Assembly (NCBI GenBank): GCA_964606085.1
Contig: CAZSFD010000123.1
Location: 1-11,229 of the forward strand
Origin: CAIQJJ01 sp964606085
Lineage (GTDB): Bacteria; Chloroflexota; Anaerolineae; Anaerolineales; UBA4823
DNA: 11,229 bases
Direction: 5' to 3'
The translations under genes were made by a program, and so were the position numbers. This document shows, in pieces, positions 6,184 through 11,229 of this stretch. A model generated the notes under the pieces. That model was not told where the DNA came from. It saw nothing but the letters and a program-made list of their open reading frames with translations, and did not search any database. Within the stretch, counting starts at the first letter, position 1. Each line of letters opens with the position of its first letter.

Positions 6184-7177
6184 CCTGTTGTTCCGCCCAT
6201 GCGTCAATCGTCTCTTCGATCAAATCTAAAAAGGCGTCCAACGCAGCTAACTTTTCGAGAAAGGCGCTGCCACCCAGCCCCATCTGCTCACAATGATCCT
6301 GCCAGATTTGATGGGATGTCGTATCAGGAGGGATTAGCGCGATCAAATTCGTCCAGGTACGCAACAAAGGCCAAAAGAGCAGAGACGGATTGCCATGCGA
6401 AACAAAGGCGTCGAAAACGTGCAAATAGTAATTTTTGCGCCCGGCAGATAATTCAGGGGGAGGGACATGCTTTTGAGCCAACTCAAATGCCATAGACCAA
6501 TTTTCGATCAGGCCATAAGCAATGTCTTGATTGATGTGCGTGGCATTCAGCAACCCCATGAACCCGGCCATCAGGCCCGGACGCCCAATCGCCTCGGCGC
6601 GCAGAGCAAAGTCAAGCAAAAACCGCCGTTCCGTCAATGGATTGCCGGTTAACAAAGCAATCGCATTGGCTGAATACGCTAATGCCTGCAGATAGCGCTC
6701 CACCCGGGCGATGGCAGCAGTGTTCCCCTCGAAGCCAAAAGATAACCAGATTTGCCGGGCCTGTTGCAACAACGGACGACTGCGCGCCAACACATGATCA
6801 GGCCGCTCATATTGTCCGCGCACACTGGCCTGGATGAAATCTATGAAATGTTGCGGATCATGCAGTATTTTGCAGCCGTAAAAGGTGGGCCCCCACCATG
6901 GATGCGTGCGCAATTCCCGCACCTGGCGAAACAACCGCCGGGGAGCGTTGACAATATCAAAATGCACATCATCGGTGATACGGATAATTTCGCGCTCAGC
7001 ACGGACATCGTCGGTGTAAATAAAAAACAGATCGATATCGGTTGCATTTCCCAACAAAGGCTCTTTACCCAACACTGAGCCATGAAGATAAGCAGCCACA
7101 ATCGAGCGGTCTGCTTGTGTTCGCTGTGCCACGAAATCTTGCGCGATTTTCAGCAAGATGTCTGGGGTGATTCGCAT
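6176..7177 (-). CDS. Nucleotidyltransferase-fold protein (Pol beta-like), 333 aa
   Basis: The N-terminal ~100 residues show the polymerase-beta-type nucleotidyltransferase signature: 'LHGSVLGKEPLLGNATDIDLFF', with G33-S34, the metal-binding pair D47 and D49, and a third carboxylate in 'HFDIVN' (D74). The remaining ~230 residues are mostly helical, with no motif I recognise. It could transfer a nucleotide to a small molecule or protein, as antibiotic-modifying and MNT-type enzymes do. The long helical tail does not identify the substrate. The start ATG 7177-7175 is 2 bp downstream of the kinase stop, with a GGGAG site inside the kinase end. Its TGA overlaps the regulator start. The gene looks less GC-rich than the oxidoreductase region. 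There is no toxin-antitoxin partner of MNT/HEPN form beside it, and at 333 residues it is much longer than MNT antitoxins. Confidence 0.8.
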   Translation of the reverse strand: MRITPDILLKIAQDFVAQRTQADRSIVAAYLHGSVLGKEPLLGNATDIDLFFIYTDDVRAEREIIRITDDVHFDIVNAPRRLFRQVRELRTHPWWGPTFYGCKILHDPQHFIDFIQASVRGQYERPDHVLARSRPLLQQARQIWLSFGFEGNTAAIARVERYLQALAYSANAIALLTGNPLTERRFLLDFALRAEAIGRPGLMAGFMGLLNATHINQDIAYGLIENWSMAFELAQKHVPPPELSAGRKNYYLHVFDAFVSHGNPSLLFWPLLRTWTNLIALIPPDTTSHQIWQDHCEQMGLGGSAFLEKLAALDAFLDLIEETIDAWAEQQGA

Positions 7178-7179
7178 CT

Positions 7180-7824
7180 TCAGGTATCTCCCTTCAAGAG
7201 TGGCAGTTCGGGTTGGAATGGGGCCATGCGCAAAGCCTGGCGAATACGGTTTTCAATCCAGACCAAATCATCGGCTCGCTGAAGATAATCCAAATGATCG
7301 GTATCAATCGTCAATACTGGAATATCATCGCGCTGCTTGAAGAACTTTTCGTAGGTATGGTGGAGTAATTCGATATATTCGCGTTCCATGCTGCGTTCAT
7401 AAGACCGGTCACGCAAGCTGATACGCTGCATCAGTGTGCTGGGCGTCGCGCGGAGATAGAGGATTAAATCGGGCTTGGGAATTTTCTCAGCCAAGGCCTC
7501 ATGGACGCGATGATACATATCCAATTCATCACCATCCAAATTGATCTGGGCAAATAAAGCATCTTTCATAAATGTATAGTCAGAAACGAGATTTTCCCCT
7601 CGTTCGATCAGTTCCAACACCCCCCGCCTTTGCTGATGATAACGACTCAGCAAAAAAAACATCTGGGTCTGAAAGGCGTAGCGCGGGCGATCTTCATAGA
7701 ATTTTGCCAGAAAGGGGTTTTCTTCAAATATCTCTAAGAGCAGCGCCGACGCGAACGCCGGTTGCAGCAAACGGGCCAAAGTGGTCTTGCCAACCCCGAT
7801 CACACCTTCAATTGCCAAATACAT
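7180..7824 (-). CDS. Deoxynucleoside kinase (dAK/dGK family)
   Basis: This 214-residue cytosolic enzyme transfers the gamma-phosphate of ATP to a deoxynucleoside in the purine/pyrimidine salvage pathway. The P-loop 'GVIGVGKTT' is at residues 7-15. 'FEENPFLAKFYED' at 33-45 carries the acidic base position and the ENPFL motif of bacterial dAK/dGK enzymes. 'SDYTFMKDALFA' at 81-92 stands where the DRS-type motif lies. An arginine-rich lid, 'RISLRDRSYERSMEREY', is at 134-150. The length fits the family. The frame is open upstream to a TTG at 7905, but the family begins with 'MYLAIEGVIG', so ATG 7824-7822 with AGGAT upstream is chosen. It is the first gene of the operon, divergent from ssb, a plausible link to DNA precursor supply. 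Base specificity (A, G or C) cannot be read safely. Confidence 0.92.
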   Translation of the reverse strand: MYLAIEGVIGVGKTTLARLLQPAFASALLLEIFEENPFLAKFYEDRPRYAFQTQMFFLLSRYHQQRRGVLELIERGENLVSDYTFMKDALFAQINLDGDELDMYHRVHEALAEKIPKPDLILYLRATPSTLMQRISLRDRSYERSMEREYIELLHHTYEKFFKQRDDIPVLTIDTDHLDYLQRADDLVWIENRIRQALRMAPFQPELPLLKGDT

Positions 7825-7876
7825 GAGAAATCCTCGCAAGAAACTGGTTTTGCTACGCCGATGTCTGTGGTGATTA

Positions 7877-7905
7877 AGCATACCAGCGAACAGCCAACTT
7901 CGCAA
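7877..7905 (-). promoter_or_regulatory. Candidate sigma70-type promoter of the kinase operon
   Basis: On the minus strand TTGCGA (7905-7900) is followed after 17 bases by TATGCT (7882-7877). Each hexamer has four matches to consensus. It lies about 50 bases before the kinase ATG, in the divergent gap with ssb. Confidence 0.4.
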
Positions 7906-7926
7906 TCATCTCTGCAAAAACCAGCC

Positions 7927-7954
7927 TTGACAAAATGACAGAGCCGGGTAGACT
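7927..7954 (+). promoter_or_regulatory. Sigma70-type promoter of ssb
   Basis: A perfect -35 TTGACA (7927-7932), a 16-base spacer, and -10 TAGACT (7949-7954, four of six matches). Transcription would start near 7961, giving a leader of about 43 bases that contains the AGGAGG site before the ATG at 8004. The in-frame ATG at 7935 lies inside the promoter and is therefore not the start. Confidence 0.7.
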
Positions 7955-8003
7955 CTGGCTATCGGTTAATTTGTTCATACCAACACCGTTTCAGGAGGAA
8001 ATC

Positions 8004-8381
8004 ATGCCAAGTCTTAATCGTGTTCAACTGATGGGTAACCTGGGGAAAGACCCCGAAACGCGTTACACCCCTACCGGACAAAAAGTATGTTCTTTCACCG
8101 TGGCCGTCAATCGGCGCTGGAAAAACCGCGATGGGGAAGCCAAAGAAGCTACAGAATGGTTCAACATCGAAGCCTGGGGCCGTACCGGCGAGATTTGCCA
8201 GGAATACTTACACAAAGGCAGCGCGGTCTACATCGAGGGCCGGTTGCAGACTGACCGCTACGAACATGAAGGCGAAACGCGCTACTTCACCAAAGTAATT
8301 GCCCTGGGCATGCAAATGCTGGACCGCAAACAGGCCGATGAAATGCCCGTTGCTGAAGAAGAAGGGGAATTTCCCTTCTAA
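8004..8381 (+). CDS. ssb: Single-stranded DNA-binding protein
   Basis: The 125-residue SSB binds and protects single-stranded DNA in replication, recombination and repair, usually as a tetramer. The OB-fold is complete: 'LNRVQLMGNLGKDPETRYTP' at 4-23, 'FTVAVNRRW' at 31-39, 'TEWFNIEAWGRTGEIC' at 50-65, 'GSAVYIEGRLQTDRYE' at 72-87, then a final beta strand ending near 105. The usual long glycine/proline-rich linker is almost absent: about 12-15 residues lead straight to the acidic tip 'EEEGEFPF', the interaction tail for partner proteins. The start at 8004 is chosen over an upstream in-frame ATG at 7935 because CAGGAGGAA precedes it and homology begins there. The gene is monocistronic, with its own promoter and terminator. 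The compact linker is the only unusual feature. Confidence 0.97.
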   Translation: MPSLNRVQLMGNLGKDPETRYTPTGQKVCSFTVAVNRRWKNRDGEAKEATEWFNIEAWGRTGEICQEYLHKGSAVYIEGRLQTDRYEHEGETRYFTKVIALGMQMLDRKQADEMPVAEEEGEFPF

Positions 8382-8413
8382 TTGACCCCGCCTTGGGCAA
8401 CACAAGACAAGAT

Positions 8414-8450
8414 AAAACCCCGGCAAGGAAATCGCCTTGCCGGGGTTTTT
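8414..8450. terminator. Bidirectional intrinsic terminator between ssb and thrC
   Basis: A perfect 11-bp GC-rich stem is formed by CCCCGGCAAGG (8418-8428) and CCTTGCCGGGG (8435-8445) around a six-base loop. AAAA precedes it (8414-8417) and TTTTT follows (8446-8450). It works for ssb on plus and thrC on minus, lying 32 bases after the ssb stop and 25 bases past the thrC stop. Confidence 0.95.
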
Positions 8451-8474
8451 GTGTATCGGCCGCAAAACCGTTCC

Positions 8475-9524
8475 TTACCCAATAACCTTTTCTAATGCCG
8501 CCATGCTCGCTGCGATAACCAGAGGCTTTTCCATCGTCTTTGTGATGATATCGGGGTCTTTCAGGCCGTGGCCGGTGCAGATGCCCACAATGCGCTTGCC
8601 GCGCACCTCGAAGCGCCCGGCAGCCACCTCGTGCGCCAGGCCCGCCAGGCCGGCCGCCGAAGCCGGTTCCACCCATACGCCCTCGCAAGCCAGGCGGTGC
8701 TGCATCGCCAAAATCTCATCATCGCTAACCGCCAGGATGCGGCCATGCGATTGTTCGGCAGCTTCAAGGGCCTGTTCGCCGCGCGCCGGTTTACCAATGC
8801 GGATGGCGGTAGCCACGGTTTCGGGCTTTTCCACTGGATGGCCGAGTACCAGCGGGGCTGAGCCAGCCGCCTGCACGCCTAAAATCTGCGGTAAGCCGCT
8901 GGCTTTGAGGGCGTGATACTGCTGGAAGCCCATCCAGTAGGAGGTGATGTTGCCCGCATTGCCCACCGGCAGGCACAGCCAATCGGGTGCGTGGCAGAGG
9001 TAATCGCAAATCTCGAAGGCGGCGGTTTTCTGGCCTTCCAGGCGGTAGGGGTTGAGCGAGTTGACCAGGGCGATAGGGTGCTTCTGCGTCAATTCGACCA
9101 CCAGCGTCAGAGCGTCATCGAACGAGCCGTCAATCTGGATCACCTGTGCGCCATAAGCCACCGCGCCCGCCAGCTTGCCCGCTGCCACCTTGCCCTGCGG
9201 GATCAGCACGATGCAGCGCTGCCCGGCACGCGCCGCGTAGGCCGCCGCCGAGGCTGCCGTGTTGCCAGTGGAAGCGCAGATGACCGCCTTGACGCCGCGC
9301 CCGGCGCATTCGCTGATGGCAGCGGTCATGCCGCGGTCTTTGAACGAGCCGGTGGGGTTCAATCCTTCAAATTTGGCGTAGATTTCGCAGTCGCCGCCGA
9401 GTTCTTCAGAGAGACGCGGCAGCGGGATGAGCGGGGTATCGCCTTCCAGCAGGGTGACAGTCTGCGTGTGGGCGGGTAAATCCATCAGGTCACGATAGTG
9501 GTTGATAACGCCTTGATACGACAT
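8475..9524 (-). CDS. thrC: Threonine synthase
   Basis: This 349-residue PLP enzyme converts O-phosphohomoserine to threonine, the last step of the pathway, in the cytosol. The PLP-lysine motif 'NPTGSFKDRG' is at 56-65 with K62 as the Schiff-base lysine. 'ASTGNTAAS' is at 84-92. The phosphate-binding loop 'VGNAGN' is at 187-192. The C-terminal 'CTGHGLKDP' at 316-324 is characteristic of threonine synthase rather than threonine dehydratase. The length matches the short (~350 aa) bacterial form. The start at ATG 9524-9522 has AAGGAG five bases upstream; the frame is open 15 codons further, but that part lacks a ribosome site and homology. It stands alone, without hom or thrB next to it, divergent from the aminotransferase and convergent with ssb. 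Confidence 0.95.
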   Translation of the reverse strand: MSYQGVINHYRDLMDLPAHTQTVTLLEGDTPLIPLPRLSEELGGDCEIYAKFEGLNPTGSFKDRGMTAAISECAGRGVKAVICASTGNTAASAAAYAARAGQRCIVLIPQGKVAAGKLAGAVAYGAQVIQIDGSFDDALTLVVELTQKHPIALVNSLNPYRLEGQKTAAFEICDYLCHAPDWLCLPVGNAGNITSYWMGFQQYHALKASGLPQILGVQAAGSAPLVLGHPVEKPETVATAIRIGKPARGEQALEAAEQSHGRILAVSDDEILAMQHRLACEGVWVEPASAAGLAGLAHEVAAGRFEVRGKRIVGICTGHGLKDPDIITKTMEKPLVIAASMAALEKVIG

Positions 9525-9605
9525 ATAAACTCCTTGAGCGGAAAAAATTGGATGCAGCGATTTTACCATCCAGGGTATTCCCAGGCTTTTACATCCACAA
9601 ACCCC

Positions 9606-9706
9606 AAAAAACGCCCGATCTGTGCAAAGCCCTTGCCCGGTCGAGGCTGAATGGCTGGTCAGCGCCCTGGCCGCATCCCTGTGCCAATGTAAAGAGCCGT
9701 CGGGCG
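9606..9706 (-). ncRNA. Candidate structured RNA or leader ending in a T6 tract, upstream of thrC
   Basis: On the minus strand CGCCCGA (9706-9700) pairs perfectly with TCGGGCG (9618-9612) and is followed at once by TTTTTT (9611-9606). The ~80 bases inside contain smaller stems, such as GCTGA with TCAGC. This could be a small RNA with its terminator, or an attenuator in a long thrC leader. No known RNA family was recognised, and the long loop makes a chance pairing possible. Confidence 0.25.
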
Positions 9707-9714
9707 AATAACAA

Positions 9715-9760
9715 CTGCCCCGCGCCCTCAGAAGCGTCTTGCTTCCCTGGCGTGGGGCAG
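9715..9760. repeat. 46-bp compound inverted repeat
   Basis: The outer arms CTGCCCCGCGCC (9715-9726) and GGCGTGGGGCAG (9749-9760) pair over 12 positions with a single mismatch, which is a G-U wobble in plus-strand RNA. Inside, GAAGC (9731-9735) pairs with GCTTC (9741-9745). No T run follows on plus. It lies next to the stem at 9606-9706 and may belong to the same minus-strand transcript or be a protein-binding palindrome. Confidence 0.6.
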
Positions 9761-9783
9761 CCTGCTATGCGGGACAGAACAGT

Positions 9784-9814
9784 TTGATCTGCCAATTGTC
9801 TGACATGCTATAAT
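9784..9814 (+). promoter_or_regulatory. Promoter of the aminotransferase gene (extended -10)
   Basis: A perfect -10 TATAAT (9809-9814) preceded by TGC forms an extended -10 motif. A weak -35, TTGATC (9784-9789), is spaced 19 bases away. Transcription would begin near 9821, at the first heptad repeat, leaving a leader of about 43 bases before the ATG. Confidence 0.7.
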
Positions 9815-9820
9815 CTTCGC

Positions 9821-9848
9821 CACCTGTCACCTGTCACCTGCCACCTGT
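9821..9848 (+). repeat. Heptanucleotide tandem repeat, four copies
   Basis: Copies CACCTGT (9821-9827), CACCTGT (9828-9834), CACCTGC (9835-9841) and CACCTGT (9842-9848) follow without gaps, with one substitution. They fill the start of the aminotransferase leader between the -10 box and the GGAG site at 9854-9857. Confidence 0.9.
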
Positions 9849-9863
9849 ACCCTGGAGTTCCCC

Positions 9864-11189
9864 ATGCCCCTCTACACCCTTCCCGGCCCAAAGGCACGCG
9901 CCCTGCTCGAACGCGACCGCGCCGTCATCTCGCCCTCTTATGCCCGCGCTTACCCGCTGGTCATGGATCATGGCCGCGGCTGCGAGGTGTGGGATGTGGA
10001 TGGCAACCACTTCCTCGATTTCGCCGCCGGCATTGCCGTGGCCGCCACCGGTCACAGCCACCCGCGGGTGGTAAAGGCCATTCAAGAGCAAGCTGAGAAA
10101 TTCCTGCACATCTCGTCCGATTTTTATCACGAGAAATGGATCGAACTCGGCGAGGCGCTGGCCCGCATTGCGCCGTTCAAAGAGCCTGCTGTCTCGTTCA
10201 TGACCAACTCTGGCACCGAAAGCGTCGAAACAGCGATCAAACTGGCGCGCTACGCCACCGGGCGCAGCAACTTCATTGGCTTTACCGGCGGCTTCCACGG
10301 GCGCACGATGGGCGCAGTCACTTTCACCGCCAGCAAACCCACCCAGCACCGCGGCTTTTATCCGTTGATGAATGGCGTCATCCACGCCCCGTTTCCCAAC
10401 CCCTATCGCCCAGTGCTGCACTGTGATATTTGCGATGACTACGGCGAAGTGACTGTGGATTACATCGAAAACGAAATTTTCGGCCACATCATCCCCGCCG
10501 AAGAAATGGCCGGCATTTTGGTCGAGACGATCCAGGGCGAGGGCGGCTACATTGTCCCGCCGCCGGGCTTCTTCCCCGCCTTGCGCCGCCTGTGCGACAA
10601 ACACGGCATCTTGCTGATTGTGGACGAAGTGCAATGCGGCATGGGGCGCACCGGCAAATGGTGGGCCATCGAGCATTTCGGTGTTGAACCCGATATTGTC
10701 ACATCGGCCAAGGGCATTGCTTCGGGTATGCCCCTGGGAGCGTGCATCGCGCGCAAATCCATTATGACGTGGGGACTCGGTTCGCACGGCAACACCTACG
10801 GCGGCAACCCCCTGGCTTGCGCCGCCGCCCTCGAAACGATTGACCTGATCGAAACCGGCTACCTGCAAAACGCTGCCGAAGTCGGCCAATACACCCTCGA
10901 TGCCCTGGCCGAGATCATGGCCTGTCACCCATCCATTGGCGATGTGCGCGGCATCGGCCTGATGATCGGCGTCGAATTTGTCAAGAGCCGTGAAACCAAA
11001 GAACCCGCCCACCACCTGCGCGACCGCGTGGTAGACCTGGCCTTCGAGCGCGGCCTGCTCACCCTCGGCTGCGGCAGCAGCACCATTCGCATCTCCCCCC
11101 CGCTCTGCATCACCCACGCCGAAATTGACGCCGGCCTGGCGATTTTTGAAGAAGCGATTACGCTGGCCGAAGGGGAGCAGGGGAGCTAG
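9864..11189 (+). CDS. Class III PLP-dependent aminotransferase (acetylornithine/4-aminobutyrate aminotransferase family)
   Basis: This 441-residue enzyme belongs to fold-type I, subgroup III. Motifs in order: 'WDVDGNHFLDFAAGIAV' at 43-59, 'GHSHP' at 63-67, 'NSGTESVETAIKLAR' at 115-129, 'GFHGRTMG' at 143-150, 'EGEGG' near 225-229, the aspartate that binds the pyridine nitrogen (D254, 'VDEVQCGMGRTG'), and the Schiff-base lysine K283 in 'TSAKGIASGMPLG'. 'GNTYGGNPLACAAAL' at 309-323 is also typical. GTESVE in place of the more common GTESNE, together with the opening 'ISPSYARAYPLV', recalls the broad GABA-aminotransferase-like group, some members of which are amino-acid racemases. The substrate is therefore uncertain. 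The start at 9864 has a GGAG site six bases upstream. It is divergent from thrC and apparently the last gene before the contig edge. Confidence 0.92.
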   Translation: MPLYTLPGPKARALLERDRAVISPSYARAYPLVMDHGRGCEVWDVDGNHFLDFAAGIAVAATGHSHPRVVKAIQEQAEKFLHISSDFYHEKWIELGEALARIAPFKEPAVSFMTNSGTESVETAIKLARYATGRSNFIGFTGGFHGRTMGAVTFTASKPTQHRGFYPLMNGVIHAPFPNPYRPVLHCDICDDYGEVTVDYIENEIFGHIIPAEEMAGILVETIQGEGGYIVPPPGFFPALRRLCDKHGILLIVDEVQCGMGRTGKWWAIEHFGVEPDIVTSAKGIASGMPLGACIARKSIMTWGLGSHGNTYGGNPLACAAALETIDLIETGYLQNAAEVGQYTLDALAEIMACHPSIGDVRGIGLMIGVEFVKSRETKEPAHHLRDRVVDLAFERGLLTLGCGSSTIRISPPLCITHAEIDAGLAIFEEAITLAEGEQGS

Positions 11190-11229
11190 GGTGACACCCC
11201 GGTCCCCCCGGGGCGCGGGGGGGGGGGGG
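11190..11229. other. Low-complexity GC tail with a 13-base G run at the window end
   Basis: After the aminotransferase stop the sequence becomes runs of C and G only, apart from a few bases. It includes CCCC (11197-11200), CCCCCC (11204-11209), GGGG (11210-11213) and a final run of 13 G (11217-11229). A pure terminal G run is typical of a sequencing or assembly artefact at a contig end. Confidence 0.7.

Larger units (their letters stand above)
9525..9863. other. 339-bp divergent intergenic region between thrC and the aminotransferase
   Basis: No credible coding region was seen. From left to right it holds the thrC ribosome site (9530-9535) and a possible thrC -10 (ATTTTA at 9560-9565, read TAAAAT on minus, 36 bases before the ATG, preceded by TGG but with a poor -35). 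A minus-strand T6 run (9606-9611) follows a large 7-bp closing stem. A compound hairpin (9715-9760) comes next, then the aminotransferase promoter and the CACCTG[TC] heptads. This is unusually rich in secondary structure for a simple spacer. Confidence 0.7.

Noticed and set aside
6176..7177. MNT/HEPN toxin-antitoxin interpretation of the nucleotidyltransferase
   Set aside because: The protein is 333 residues, far longer than MNT antitoxins, and neither neighbour is a HEPN protein with an RX4-6H motif.
7825..7905. N-terminal extension of the deoxynucleoside kinase from a TTG codon
   Set aside because: The P-loop begins seven residues after the ATG at 7824 as is normal for the family, and the extension overlaps the likely promoter.
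9606..9790. 6S RNA, SRP RNA or T-box identity for the structured region upstream of thrC
   Set aside because: The SRP tetraloop region, the T-box GGTGG-type core and a 6S-like long interrupted helix could not be recognised; only stems and a T run are visible.
9834..11117. 427-residue open frame antisense to the aminotransferase gene
   Set aside because: It lies fully opposite a gene with clear catalytic motifs, has no recognisable domain, and is expected from GC-rich codon bias.

Overview
The window is a bacterial contig piece of high GC. It most resembles Chloroflexota (Anaerolineae-like). That is an inference from the gene mix: a large MalT-type LuxR regulator, alternating zinc-free MDR oxidoreductases and DUF4386 membrane proteins, a short-form threonine synthase, and heptanucleotide repeats in and between genes. 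No rRNA, tRNA, CRISPR array, transposase or phage gene was seen. Both ends look like contig edges: base 1 falls inside a gene and the last 13 bases are a pure G run.

Layout. (1) 2-154 (+) is a gene fragment resembling the N-terminal part of a CheR-type methyltransferase. It runs tail-to-tail into 151-396 (-), the N-terminal part of a DUF4386 membrane protein. Both reading frames are cut at the same 2-3 bases, so position ~152 looks like a rearrangement breakpoint or an assembly join. (2) 151-3247 (-) is one tightly packed unit, read in the order: 80-aa small protein, MDR oxidoreductase, DUF4386 protein, MDR oxidoreductase, truncated DUF4386. It has two ATGA overlaps and a 2-bp gap. The alternation suggests an old tandem duplication of an oxidoreductase-DUF4386 pair. 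(3) 3248-3489 holds a REP-like double hairpin and an intrinsic terminator for the regulator upstream of it. (4) 3490-7824 (-) is a second operon: deoxynucleoside kinase, nucleotidyltransferase-fold protein, and a ~900-residue MalT/LuxR STAND ATPase regulator, with a 2-bp gap and an 8-bp overlap. (5) 8004-8381 (+) is ssb, with its own promoter, divergent from the kinase operon. It ends at a strong bidirectional terminator shared with thrC. (6) 8475-9524 (-) is thrC, and 9864-11189 (+) is a class III PLP aminotransferase, transcribed divergently. The 339-bp gap between them holds two inverted-repeat structures, an extended -10 promoter and four copies of a CACCTG[TC] heptad.

Functionally there is nucleotide and DNA metabolism (kinase, ssb), amino-acid metabolism (thrC, aminotransferase), one large ligand-responsive regulator, and a redox/membrane module of unknown physiological role. 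The points most worth following are the double-truncation junction, the duplicated module with its coupled small protein, the kinase-nucleotidyltransferase-regulator operon, and the hairpin and heptad repeats. No clearly new biological system could be established from the sequence alone.
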